DNA of 64,000 nucleotides, taken from contig NZ_JARNTW010000002.1 in the NCBI RefSeq assembly GCF_029433105.1, positions 1 through 64,000 on the forward strand, read 5' to 3'. Below, one piece after another: positions 37,907-47,002 of this stretch. Every line of letters starts with the position of its first letter. The stretch's first letter is position 1. The stretch is from Runella sp. MFBS21. GTDB taxonomy: Bacteria > Bacteroidota > Bacteroidia > Cytophagales > Spirosomataceae. Under the pieces are notes generated by a model. The model was not told the origin of the DNA. It saw only the letters and a program-made list of their open reading frames with translations, and ran no database searches. A program made the translations under genes and the position numbers.

Positions 37907-37954
37907 TATATAATTGTATACTTTATTATTCTAAAACTTAAATGGTTATCACTC

Positions 37955-38170
37955 ATGAAAAACAAAGCAGGTGTCATTAGTGGCTTTATCTTGGGCGTAG
38001 GGGGCTTTCTTTTAGTATTTAAGTTGGTCTTCTTGGATAGGATTGCACCATCAGATGAGCTAGCTCCGGGTATAGTGGTTATTATTTCAGTCATCAATGG
38101 ATTTGTATTTGCTTTTATCGGCTCTCAAATTCAGAATTATTTTACCAAAAACAACAATTACAAAATTTAA
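37955..38170 (+). CDS. Small two-helix membrane protein, unknown
   Basis: A 71-residue hydrophobic protein with helices at about residues 5-25 and 39-57 and a short polar, Asn/Lys-rich end. No family is recognised. Base composition is AT-rich, like the following gene at 38311, and the two may have arrived together. Confidence 0.55.
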   Translation: MKNKAGVISGFILGVGGFLLVFKLVFLDRIAPSDELAPGIVVIISVINGFVFAFIGSQIQNYFTKNNNYKI

Positions 38171-38310
38171 GAAATAGACTGTGAAAGCTATTTTTCAATT
38201 TTGTATGCTTTCCAAGGTTATAAAAAAAACTTCTTTATCAGGTTGATAAGAGCGTGAAAAATATATTTGGTAAATTTCTAACTCGTAAAAGTTGAATCGT
38301 TTCTTTGATT

Positions 38311-39138
38311 ATGAAAAAAAAAGGTTTGGAAATTTTACTTCGCTACAAAAGTTACTCTAGAGCTACTCAATCTTTTAATAAAATCACTGAAGAAGAATTT
38401 AAGCTAGCAAAAGAAGAAGGTTTTATGTTCGATAAAATCATGCTTTCTCATAATCAGTCTGTTGATTGGCTGATAGAGGCTCGTAAAAAAGTGAAGAAAA
38501 CTCATGTCACAAGTTGCTTTATTTCTAGTTTGTTAAGTAATAGGCTAGATTGGAGGTGTGGCTTATCAGCTTATGTTTTGAGTATGCATTATCCGCATCA
38601 TTCTTATACATACGAGCCTTCCAACGAGTTATCTACCTGCAGTGTTTGTGGGGAGTATGTTCTTAATGATTTTGAAGAAATTGATTTATCTTTTTATAAT
38701 AGTTCTCGTTTTCGAAATGGCATAGCAATTTGTGGGAATGAAGTACAAGCTAGTTTACTAGCATTTTGTCTTGAGCAGCATAGCCAAATACCAGAATTCA
38801 TGCCTTCTCAGGCAGATATAAAAGTTTTTAAGGGCATTATTGAGGTTATCAGTCAAGCAAAGTTTACTGATACACCAAATGACCTAGAAAAATCTTTAGC
38901 TGCTAAAAAATTGTTTAAATCTAATCATTGGCAAAGGAGACACTTTCTTGAAACATTAGGATTTTGTAATATACTTGAGCATCCAAAAGCTAGAGGGTAT
39001 ACTGCAAATTTTGTACCTCCAAATAAACGGTATAAAAACGACCACTTGAGTGAATGGGATTATCCAATTAGGTTGTGGCGAGGTCAGTATGGAATAAATC
39101 AGAAAGCTATTGGCTATTGGTTTGGGGAGTTTTTCTGA
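38311..39138 (+). CDS. Hypothetical protein, AT-rich, possible acquired gene
   Basis: A 275-residue protein I do not recognise (ATG at 38311, preceded only by TTG in frame). A CxxC pair occurs in STCSVCGEYV (about residues 109-118). The rest is helical with clusters of charged residues and ends in a basic/aromatic stretch (WRGQYGINQKAIGYWFGEFF). Codon use favours A/T much more than in hisS or yidC on either side, consistent with lateral acquisition. The adjacent 39.1-39.8 kb stretch holds a decayed gene. Confidence 0.6.
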   Translation: MKKKGLEILLRYKSYSRATQSFNKITEEEFKLAKEEGFMFDKIMLSHNQSVDWLIEARKKVKKTHVTSCFISSLLSNRLDWRCGLSAYVLSMHYPHHSYTYEPSNELSTCSVCGEYVLNDFEEIDLSFYNSSRFRNGIAICGNEVQASLLAFCLEQHSQIPEFMPSQADIKVFKGIIEVISQAKFTDTPNDLEKSLAAKKLFKSNHWQRRHFLETLGFCNILEHPKARGYTANFVPPNKRYKNDHLSEWDYPIRLWRGQYGINQKAIGYWFGEFF

Positions 39139-39458
39139 TTACTGTTTTCTTCCGACAAGCATATTTGGACGAGCAATAACTTACCCCAAACTATCATTTA
39201 TTTGGGGCAAAAATGGTGCCGCGTCTCTGACGCAAAGCATGTAAGCTAGAGAGTCTTTCGTAACTACTGTTATGAAAGACTCTTCTTAGATTCTCGTTAT
39301 CAACTCTTTTCCTACTTTTTTACTATTTCCATGTCCGTTCTTGAAGTCAATGGCTTGACTTTGAGTCGAACCAAAAGTTTGCCTTTTCGAGCAACAAAAA
39401 TACAAAAATGCTACTTTTCACTATGAAAAAAGCTTTATCACCGAAGCCGCTGAGTTGT

Positions 39459-39718
39459 TTATAGCCAGAGGGATTTCGATTCAACAAACGAATCAAACAA
39501 CTTATCGGTGGTTTCAACATTACCAAAACGTTCAAAAGCATAGTATAAAGTGCTGTTTTTATCAGTGAGTTTTGCGGTATAAATTCGCTGTATATTCAGG
39601 TATCATCCTGCATGCTGTCTTTTTGGGGAGTTAGTTGAGCATTGGGACCTAAAATGAGTTCACTTTCCACCGCAGTGAGATTGATAATTTTTGAAAAGTA
39701 TCCCCTAATAGAGTCCAT
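39459..39718 (-). pseudogene. Decayed minus-strand gene (about 86 codons)
   Basis: On the minus strand an ATG at 39718 opens MDSIRGYFSKIINLTAVESE and runs 40 codons to a stop at 39596. One base later in frame the sequence continues coherently as RIYTAKLTDKNSTLYYAFER followed by FGNVETTDKLFDSFVESK to a stop at 39459. Both parts have coding-like composition. The opening resembles N-termini of Crp/Fnr-type regulators, but the rest does not extend that match. It is best treated as a frameshifted remnant. The remaining 39139-39458 shows nothing I can assign. Confidence 0.5.
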
Positions 39719-39735
39719 ATTTCTAAGCGAAGCAT

Positions 39736-39780
39736 TCATCAAAAAAGGCTTGGAGATAATCCCCAAGCCTTTTTTGATGA
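39736..39780. terminator. Terminator hairpin downstream of yidC
   Basis: Eighteen-base perfect arms (39736-39753 and 39763-39780), GC core AGGCTTGG/CCAAGCC flanked by A and T runs, so it works in either direction. It lies 16 bases past the yidC stop. Confidence 0.9.
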
Positions 39781-39795
39781 TTAGTTAAAAAGGTT

Positions 39796-41676
39796 TTAGT
39801 TCTTCTTCTTCAACTGTTGACGTTTTGCTTCTGTTTGCTTTTTAGCGTCGTCAGCCTGTTTTTTGGCTTCTTCAGCGGCTTTCATAGAGCGTTCAAGCAT
39901 ATCCGAAAACTTAGATTTCTTTTTCTCTCCCGAAGCGATTTTCTTACGGTTATCTTCCAAAATACCCCTGATCTTGTCGTCATTTACAAAACGGCGAATC
40001 ACTTGCTGTTGAATGATAGTCACTACGTTTGAAACCAGATAGTAAAAACTCAATCCTGCGGGGAATGTATTCATGATAAACATAAACATCACCGGCATAA
40101 AATACGTCAACATACGCATGTCGGGCATGCCAGGCTGCTGTACTTGAGTAGGAGTGATTTGATTGTTGTACCAAGCATACACAAGCTGCGACACGGTCAT
40201 CGCAAGTGTAAAAATACTTACGTGTGCTCCATAAAAAGGAATCGCAAATGGCAATTTGATAGGCGCATCGTAGGTAGACAAGTCGCTAGCCCACAGAAAA
40301 GACTGCTGACGAAGCTCAATTAGATTCGGAAATAAGAAAAACAAAGACATCAAAATAGGCATCGTGGCCAGTACCGGAATACATCCACTCAGTGGACTCA
40401 CACCCACTTGCTGGTAGAGCTTCATTTGTTCTTGCTGCATTTTGGTAGGGTCATCGCCTACTTTTTCTCTGATAATAGCCAGCTCTGGAGCAAGCATGCG
40501 CATTTTGGCCATACTTACATACGACTTATAAACGAGCGGTGTCATGAGAAGTTTTACAATCAATACTAGCACAATGATGAGCAAACCGTAGTTAGAAATA
40601 AACTTCTCTAAAAAGTTGAACATCGGAACAAAGAAAAACTTGTTGAGGGGTTTCAAAAACGCATATCCCAAGTCTACATTATCCCCAAAATCAGGCGCAG
40701 CTTTTACTTCTTTTACTACTTGATAGTCGTTAGGGCCAAAGAAAAACTGAAAATTTCCTTTGCCTGCTTTCAAATCAGTGGTAGCAATTGCCCCTTCACT
40801 TTGCATCGTTTTGATGTAGTCATTGTTGGTAGCGTCTACGAGTGATTTTAGCGTCACATTGTTGAGGAGAGAGCTTTTAGCAATAAAAGCCGTCACGAAA
40901 TATTTGTTTTTGTGTGAAAACCACGAAACAGGTTGTTCAATTTTTTCTTCCACATTGTCACCTTGTCCTCTTCCTATATCAGAAAGGCTACCGTCGGAGT
41001 AGTAATTGGTGGTTACTACTTTACGGTTTTCGGCCATGTCGTTTTCAAATTGTTTTAGTTTGTCTTGCCATACAAAACGTGTAGGGTCGTTTTTAACTAA
41101 AGCATCTAGGCCTACCAATTGTACATCATAATCAATCAGATAGCCACTGCCTTGAAGGGTATAGGTTTGGTCGATGTATTGATTGGCACCTAGGGCTAAT
41201 CTAAACGAAACTTTCGTAGATTGCCCTGCTGTGAGAGTGGTATTGGCAGCAGTGGTGGTGAAATATAAATCTGAAAGATTGATATTGCCTTTAGTGGTAG
41301 GAAGTTCTAAACTGAACTTACTGCTTTTGTCGTCGATAAGGTAAAGAGGCTGTTGCTCATAAGTTTTGTATTTTTTGAGTAAAACTTCTTTGACGTTTCC
41401 GCCTTTGGTACTAAAAGTGACACGCAGGTCTTCGTTTTCGACCACAATATCTTTGGCAGTTCCTTGAGCAGCGCTCGAAAAATCTCCATAAATAGCCTTG
41501 GCAGAGACTGAGTCTAACTGTCTTTGGGCAGGAGTGGTAGCGGCTGGATTGCTAGGGGTAGTTTTGGCTTGGCTAGTGGGAGTAGGCTTGGCGGGTTCGG
41601 GACTTGGAGCTAACCATCCATATACCGCTAGCATTGTCATAATAAGCACTAATCCAATAATTTGATTTCTCTCCAT
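39796..41676 (-). CDS. yidC: Membrane protein insertase YidC
   Basis: A 626-residue inner-membrane insertase/chaperone. Residues 1-20 form the first helix (IIGLVLIMTMLAVYGW), a Ser/Thr/Pro/Ala-rich linker follows, then the large periplasmic beta domain (about 80-340) and the five-helix insertase core (about 350-560) with YQQVGVSPLSGCIPVLATMP. The C-terminal tail is strongly basic and charged, suiting ribosome contact. The yidD gene lies elsewhere in the window (59606). Confidence 0.96.
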   Translation of the reverse strand: MERNQIIGLVLIMTMLAVYGWLAPSPEPAKPTPTSQAKTTPSNPAATTPAQRQLDSVSAKAIYGDFSSAAQGTAKDIVVENEDLRVTFSTKGGNVKEVLLKKYKTYEQQPLYLIDDKSSKFSLELPTTKGNINLSDLYFTTTAANTTLTAGQSTKVSFRLALGANQYIDQTYTLQGSGYLIDYDVQLVGLDALVKNDPTRFVWQDKLKQFENDMAENRKVVTTNYYSDGSLSDIGRGQGDNVEEKIEQPVSWFSHKNKYFVTAFIAKSSLLNNVTLKSLVDATNNDYIKTMQSEGAIATTDLKAGKGNFQFFFGPNDYQVVKEVKAAPDFGDNVDLGYAFLKPLNKFFFVPMFNFLEKFISNYGLLIIVLVLIVKLLMTPLVYKSYVSMAKMRMLAPELAIIREKVGDDPTKMQQEQMKLYQQVGVSPLSGCIPVLATMPILMSLFFLFPNLIELRQQSFLWASDLSTYDAPIKLPFAIPFYGAHVSIFTLAMTVSQLVYAWYNNQITPTQVQQPGMPDMRMLTYFMPVMFMFIMNTFPAGLSFYYLVSNVVTIIQQQVIRRFVNDDKIRGILEDNRKKIASGEKKKSKFSDMLERSMKAAEEAKKQADDAKKQTEAKRQQLKKKN

Positions 41677-42109
41677 TATTTTGGTTTTAACGTTATCTTT
41701 ATTCGTTGAGTCCTATTCTGCTGTGGGTCGATGCGTCATAGTTGTTTTTGCAGAATAGATTTCTTCAACATTTTTTTCAAAAAGCGGGTGCAAAGTTAGT
41801 GAGTTTTCAAGAAATAGCACTTGGAGAAGGGATGAGTGGTAATATTTTAGTGAAAATTTAACGCAAATGCTTAAAAAATGAATAATTGGTGAAAATTTTT
41901 CTTGACACAATCACGTTTTAGAGTTAACATTGCAAAACATTTCTGACAACACCGCGGTACCATCTGATACTGATAGACCCAAAGACCGCCTCCCTTGTTC
42001 AGTTCAAGCTTTCAATCCTATTTAATTTCTTGGTTAGCTCTCAAATTGTTAAACACCTAATAGTAAAAGAATTCCTTGTGTAAAGTCTCTCTTTACCTCT
42101 CCCTATTTT
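41677..42109. other. Divergent intergenic region between yidC and rho
   Basis: On the minus strand, TAACTTTG (plus-strand CAAAGTTA at 41791-41798) fits the -7 box for yidC, though no -33 TTG is seen at the right distance. A convincing rho promoter is not visible. Leaders of about 110 bases (yidC) and an undefined length (rho) may be present. Nothing else is recognised in this 433-base stretch. Confidence 0.4.
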
Positions 42110-43861
42110 ATGCTCAGTACTGACGATCTCAACAACAAACTCCTGTCGGAGTTAAGAGTTCTTGCCGAACAAATCGGACTCAAAGACTACAATAAATTAG
42201 CAAAAAAAGATCTTATAAACAGGATTTTAGAACGCCAATTGACTGCTGCGCAGCCAGAAGCGAATACTCCTGCCAAACGACCACGTAAGGGGAATGAAAC
42301 GGCCGCTGTCGAGAAAAAAGTACAGCCTTTAGCCGAAATTCCTCCCGTTCGTGAATATACCCATTCTGACCATACCGAAAAACGATCTAAGCGTCAACGA
42401 ATCCAAAAAGAAAAAGCTGACCCTCAAGTACCTATATTATTCACTACACCAGCACTTGAAGCACAAGGCGCTTTGGAGGATGTTCCGCCTCCAGTAGAGG
42501 AAGCACCCGTATTGGAGGAAGCAGTTGTACCTAATGCGTTTGCAGAAGATGAAGGATTTGAAGATTTAAAAATAGAAGATTTACCAGAAGATGAATTTTT
42601 GGATACATCTTTTATTACTGAAAATCTTGAGATTGAGTCACCTATTGAGATTGAGCCGCCTAAGCCCGAAGAAAAACCACGCGAATACAAAGACGAATAC
42701 TATAACAAAGTCAAACGTCAGTATAACAACTACGTCAAAGAATTTGATGGTTTAATTATCAATGAAGGCGTGCTGGAAATTATGTCTGATGGAGGATATG
42801 GCTTCTTACGTTCGGCTGACTACAATTACCTTGCTAGCCCCGACGATATATACGTTTCGCCTTCGCAAATTAAATTGTTTGGCCTTAAAACCGGTGATAG
42901 CATTCGAGGTTCTGTAAGACCTCCCAAAGAAGGTGAAAAATATTTTGCGTTGCTTAGAGTTGAAACCGTCAATGGAAAAACAACCGAAGAAATTCGTGAC
43001 CGTATTCCGTTTGAGTATTTAACTCCCCTTTTTCCTGAAGAACATATCAAGCTCAGTGGAAAAGCCGACAATTATTCGACTCGTGTTTTAGACTTATTTG
43101 CACCTATCGGAAAAGGGCAACGTGGGATGATTGTGGCGCAGCCCAAAACTGGTAAAACGGTATTGCTGAAAGAAATAGCCAATGCTATTACGCGCAATCA
43201 CCCCGAAATTTACCTCATTATACTACTCATTGACGAACGCCCCGAGGAAGTAACAGATATGCAGCGTAGCGTAAGGGCGGAAGTTATCTCTTCTACCTTT
43301 GATGAGCAAGCCGACCGTCACGTAAAAGTGGCGGGGATTGTACTCGAAAAAGCCAAACGCATGGTAGAGTGCGGGCACGATGTAGTGATTTTGTTGGACT
43401 CTATTACGCGCCTCGCCCGTGCACACAATACCGTTACTCCTGCCTCTGGCAAAATCCTGTCGGGTGGGGTAGATGCCAATGCTTTACACAAGCCCAAAAG
43501 ATTTTTTGGCGCAGCTCGTAACGTAGAAAATGGAGGATCACTTACGATTATTGCTACGGCATTGATTGATACAGGCTCTAAAATGGACGAGGTAATTTTT
43601 GAAGAATTCAAAGGTACTGGTAACATGGAGTTGCAGTTGGATCGTCGTTTGGCCAACAAACGTATCTATCCAGCTATCGATGTGATGTCGTCAGGTACGC
43701 GTCGTGAAGATTTGCTGCTTGATAAAGAAACCCTCCAACGTATGTGGATTCTCCGTAAGCATTTGTCGGATATGAATCCCAACGAAGCAATGGATTTCTT
43801 GCTCGACCGCATGAAAGGAACTCGCACCAACGAAGAGTTTTTGGTGTCGATGAATCGCTAA
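42110..43861 (+). CDS. rho: Transcription termination factor Rho
   Basis: A 583-residue RNA helicase of the long Bacteroidota type. An N-terminal Rho_N helix-extended-loop-helix domain ([20 protein letters not shown], about residues 13-32) is followed by a disordered, first basic then acidic insertion (about 45-205), the RNA-binding cold-shock-like domain ([16 protein letters not shown]) and the ATPase core with Walker A QPKTGKT (about 344-350) and DSITRLARA (about 429-437). The insertion explains its length relative to the 419-residue E. coli protein. Confidence 0.96.
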   Translation: MLSTDDLNNKLLSELRVLAEQIGLKDYNKLAKKDLINRILERQLTAAQPEANTPAKRPRKGNETAAVEKKVQPLAEIPPVREYTHSDHTEKRSKRQRIQKEKADPQVPILFTTPALEAQGALEDVPPPVEEAPVLEEAVVPNAFAEDEGFEDLKIEDLPEDEFLDTSFITENLEIESPIEIEPPKPEEKPREYKDEYYNKVKRQYNNYVKEFDGLIINEGVLEIMSDGGYGFLRSADYNYLASPDDIYVSPSQIKLFGLKTGDSIRGSVRPPKEGEKYFALLRVETVNGKTTEEIRDRIPFEYLTPLFPEEHIKLSGKADNYSTRVLDLFAPIGKGQRGMIVAQPKTGKTVLLKEIANAITRNHPEIYLIILLIDERPEEVTDMQRSVRAEVISSTFDEQADRHVKVAGIVLEKAKRMVECGHDVVILLDSITRLARAHNTVTPASGKILSGGVDANALHKPKRFFGAARNVENGGSLTIIATALIDTGSKMDEVIFEEFKGTGNMELQLDRRLANKRIYPAIDVMSSGTRREDLLLDKETLQRMWILRKHLSDMNPNEAMDFLLDRMKGTRTNEEFLVSMNR

Positions 43862-43882
43862 GCGTTTTTTTATTCATAAAGA

Positions 43883-43924
43883 CTACAAAATGAGCCCGCT
43901 CCACTGAGCGGGCTCATTTTGTAG
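43883..43924. terminator. Bidirectional terminator between rho and the RsmI-like gene
   Basis: Nineteen-base perfect arms, core TGAGCCCGCTC / GAGCGGGCTCA with a CACT loop, flanked by AAAA and TTTT so that it serves both convergent genes. Confidence 0.93.
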
Positions 43925-43928
43925 GTGG

Positions 43929-44627
43929 TTAACCAATTAAAAAAACGGTTGGCTTTTTGTGTAAGTCCACCTGATGTTTTTTCCAGTCTTTGGCCGTGAA
44001 GGTTTTGACAAATCCGTCTGGCGCCGTTAGATGACAAGCCACACAGATGCGGGTGCTGGGGTCACAATGTAGTACCAAATCTTCAAGAAGCTGATTGTTT
44101 CGGTAAGGCGTTTCTATAAAGAGCTGGGTTTGTTTTTTGGTAATCGCTTCTTTTTCTAATTGCTTAATCGCTTTGATTTTTAAAGCCTTTTCAATGGGCA
44201 AATACCCGTGAAAAACAAAAGACTGACCACTCATTCCTGAAGCCATTAGTGCAAGTAACAGAGAAGAAGGCCCTACCAAGGGAATGACTTCTATGCCTAA
44301 CTGATGGGCAATTTTGACCGCAATTGCGCCTGGGTCAGCCACTCCTGGGCATCCTGCTTCCGACATCACTCCCGCATCTTTGCCTTCTTTCAACAACTGC
44401 TTTAACTGATTCAACGTATCTGTTTCGGGCGTGTCTTTGTGAAGCTCAAGAAAAGAAAGCTCGTCTATGATTTTGCCAGTTTTGAGAGAACTAATAAAAC
44501 GCCGTGCGGTTCGTAGGTTTTCAACAAAAAAAATATCCAATTTTTTAACCACTTCAGGGATAAGTATAGGCAAAACACTCTCCATAGTATCGGGTGCAAG
44601 TGGTGTCGGAATTAAGTATAATTTCAT
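43929..44627 (-). CDS. RsmI-like SAM-dependent methyltransferase
   Basis: A 232-residue tetrapyrrole-methylase-fold protein resembling RsmI, the enzyme that 2'-O-methylates C1402 of 16S rRNA. Visible parts are YLIPTPLA, VENLRTARRFIS, SEAGCPGVADPG (about residues 91-102), VIPLVGPSSLLLALMASG and FIETPYRNNQLLE. Canonical RsmI is longer (about 285 residues) and has SDAGTP in place of SEAGCP, so it may be a paralogue with a different target. Its ATG overlaps the end of the upstream hydrolase by four bases. Confidence 0.82.
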   Translation of the reverse strand: MKLYLIPTPLAPDTMESVLPILIPEVVKKLDIFFVENLRTARRFISSLKTGKIIDELSFLELHKDTPETDTLNQLKQLLKEGKDAGVMSEAGCPGVADPGAIAVKIAHQLGIEVIPLVGPSSLLLALMASGMSGQSFVFHGYLPIEKALKIKAIKQLEKEAITKKQTQLFIETPYRNNQLLEDLVLHCDPSTRICVACHLTAPDGFVKTFTAKDWKKHQVDLHKKPTVFLIG

Positions 44628-45400
44628 TGTAAAAAACTAACAAGCGATTTGACAAAAGCCTCGGGTTGCTCGGCTTGTACCCAATGGCTCGCTCCTTCGA
44701 TAGTATCTACTATCGAATTTGGAAACAACTCTTTTATTTTTGGTAAATCTTTGTCACGTACATAGCCTGACTTTTCACCTCTCATAAAAAGGGTAGGTTC
44801 TTCTACTACTCGCTGATTGGTAATGTCCTGACTAATGATTTCGATGTTTTCGTCTAAAACGGGCAAATTGATGCGCCACGCAAAATTTCCTTCTTCGTTG
44901 CGGTAGAGATTCTTAAGTAAAAACTGACGCACCGACGGACTAGGCTCATACTGACTTAGTATTTGGTCGGCTTCATTGCGGTTTTGGAGTGTATCGAGCG
45001 GAATAGCTTTCAAGCCTGCCAATATATCCCCATGATGTACTTTGTACAATCTAGGTGCAATATCTACTACCACCAAATGACTAAAAGTATCGGGGTATTG
45101 CATGGCGTATTGCATTACGGTTTTTCCTCCCATAGAATGCCCTATTAAAATAGGTTTTTCTAATTGTTGCTGTTGGATAAAATCGTGCAAATCATCCGCT
45201 AATTCTGGATAAGAATGGGTAGGGAGTTGGGGCGACCGCCCGTGGTTGCGTTGGTCAACACTATAAACCGAAAACCCATGTTCGGCTATCACTTTGCTGA
45301 TAGTGAGCCAGTTGTCAGCAGAGCCAAACAGCCCATGAAGAATAATAATGGGGCGACCTGCGCCTATTTGACGAAAAAAAAGTTGCATTGCTGTCTTCAA
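44624..45400 (-). CDS. Alpha/beta hydrolase (YbfF-like esterase)
   Basis: A 258-residue alpha/beta hydrolase. The oxyanion region is ILHGLFGSADNW, the nucleophile elbow GHSMGG (about residues 97-102), an acid lies in FPNS/EKSGYVRDKD region and the catalytic His in GASHWVQAEQPE (about 236-247). YbfF-type enzymes are acyl-CoA thioesterases/esterases; substrate unproven. Stop overlaps the RsmI-like gene start (ATGA), so the two are probably cotranslated. Confidence 0.9.
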   Translation of the reverse strand: MKTAMQLFFRQIGAGRPIIILHGLFGSADNWLTISKVIAEHGFSVYSVDQRNHGRSPQLPTHSYPELADDLHDFIQQQQLEKPILIGHSMGGKTVMQYAMQYPDTFSHLVVVDIAPRLYKVHHGDILAGLKAIPLDTLQNRNEADQILSQYEPSPSVRQFLLKNLYRNEEGNFAWRINLPVLDENIEIISQDITNQRVVEEPTLFMRGEKSGYVRDKDLPKIKELFPNSIVDTIEGASHWVQAEQPEAFVKSLVSFLQ

Positions 45401-45482
45401 AAACGCTTTTGTTGGTTTTACAAAGATAGCAAGGCAACTTTCTACCCCAAGTGCTCTGGGGGATTTAATTAGTATTGAGAAA

Positions 45483-46040
45483 TTAATCTTCGAGATTCAA
45501 GACTCTTTTTACTTCATTATAATCTTTCCAATTGACATTGCCCAAACGGGCCCCCGTGGCTGGAGGAACGATCACAGCGCGATACTCTTCATCCGTAAAA
45601 AAGTTGCTCACATTCACGGCTTTAGAGAAAGAGATAAAAGCCGAAATTTTGCCAGGTTCGGCGGCAAATGAGTAAGTTACATGAGCACCGTCAAAATAAG
45701 TATCCCAGGGTACTGCATTGACAAAACTTTTGTTGGAAGCTACGCGGTTGTAAAGTAATACCATTCCGCCATCAAGCGTTTTTTGGGTCAGATACGTCTG
45801 AATCGCCCCTCCTTGCAGTCCGATTGAAGTGTACAGCTCATTTTGGTCGTAATTGGTCACAAAAGATTGTTTAGAGATAGAGACCCAGTTGGTCGAATAA
45901 AACGCCGCCCCACTGCTACCGGGGTCGCCCTTAGGGCCTTGTACTCCTTGCGGGCCTTGTGGACCGGGGTCGCCTTGAGGGCCTGTGCACGCTGATACCA
46001 AAACAATCAATGCAAGTGATAGATAACTTAAGATTTTCAT
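45483..46040 (-). CDS. Lipoprotein with short collagen-like segment
   Basis: A 185-residue lipoprotein: signal SLALIVLVSACTGPQG with the lipid Cys near residue 19, started at ATG 46040 where the signal peptide begins. Right after the Cys comes a short collagen-like Gly-X-Y stretch (about residues 21-42, GPQGDPGPQGPQGVQ repeated in kind), then a beta-rich domain of about 130 residues. Such surface lipoproteins are frequent in Bacteroidota; function unknown. Confidence 0.8.
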   Translation of the reverse strand: MKILSYLSLALIVLVSACTGPQGDPGPQGPQGVQGPKGDPGSSGAAFYSTNWVSISKQSFVTNYDQNELYTSIGLQGGAIQTYLTQKTLDGGMVLLYNRVASNKSFVNAVPWDTYFDGAHVTYSFAAEPGKISAFISFSKAVNVSNFFTDEEYRAVIVPPATGARLGNVNWKDYNEVKRVLNLED

Positions 46041-46336
46041 AGTATTGTTAGAGAATTCTTCGGCCTCCACGAAGAATAAATTTAAAGGTGAATCATATCT
46101 GAGAGGCTCATTGACGAAGATATGAGTGGATTGTAATTGAACAAATTATTTTAAATATCCCTTCTAACGCCTATTCGCCCAAAAACCATATAGGGGACGG
46201 TTTATATTTTATTATTCGGGCTATCAGTAATAAAAAATAGTAATATCAGAACAAAAGTCGATAAATTTAGTAATTTTAGATGCCCTTCTTTCGCTTATTT
46301 TGTATGTAATTTTGGGCATATATAACTACTCAATTT

Positions 46337-47002
46337 GTGGAAAATATTAAAAAGACACTCAATACGGCGTCTTCTCATCGATTGTTTCCTGTCAGAGTTA
46401 TACTTGCTGATGACCATCAGTTTGTGTTAGAGACTTTAGAGCTTTTAACGAATGGTATTTCACATTTGGAGGTAGTTAAAACTTGTAAAGAAGGTAGTGA
46501 AGTATTGTCTTTTTTGCGAGAAAACACGGCTGATCTGGTAATTGCAGATTTTAGGATGGAGGGAATGGATGGCATCAGCATGGCCCGAAACATCCAACAA
46601 TTTTATCCTAATGTAAAAGTGATGATGCTTACGATGTCGGATGAGATAGACTCTCTTAGGCAAGCGGTGCAGGCTGGAGTGGTTGGGTATGTGCTCAAAA
46701 AAGTCGGAATCGAAGAACTCAAAGAAGCGATTGAAATTGTAATCAGTGGAGGTAAATATTTTGATCAAGAAAATTTGTATCGCCTATTGCAACAACCCAT
46801 TTCTGGTGAGCCGCTTCTGACCAATCGTGAACTTGACATCATTCGACTCATTGCCCAAGAAGCTACTACATCCGAAATGGCTGATAGACTTTTTATTAGT
46901 GAAAAAACCGTCGAGACGCACCGTCGTAATATTATCAATAAACTAGGCGTAAAAAACTCGGTAGGAGTAGTGATGTATGCTGTTAAGCGGGGATTGGTAT
47001 AG
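46337..47002 (+). CDS. NarL/LuxR-type response regulator
   Basis: A 221-residue regulator: receiver with Asp71 in VIADFRMEGMDG and Lys in YVLKKVG, then a LuxR-type HTH (TNRELDIIRLIAQEA; SEMADRLFISEKTVETHRR). The start is GTG at 46337 because no ATG precedes the receiver strand. It is convergent with, and overlaps by 20 bases, the HisKA_3 kinase gene, the likely partner. Confidence 0.92.
   Translation: MENIKKTLNTASSHRLFPVRVILADDHQFVLETLELLTNGISHLEVVKTCKEGSEVLSFLRENTADLVIADFRMEGMDGISMARNIQQFYPNVKVMMLTMSDEIDSLRQAVQAGVVGYVLKKVGIEELKEAIEIVISGGKYFDQENLYRLLQQPISGEPLLTNRELDIIRLIAQEATTSEMADRLFISEKTVETHRRNIINKLGVKNSVGVVMYAVKRGLV

Noticed and set aside
39331-39420. ABC-transporter ATPase N-terminus (MSVLEVNGLTLS)
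   Set aside because: The resemblance ends after about ten residues and no Walker motif follows.
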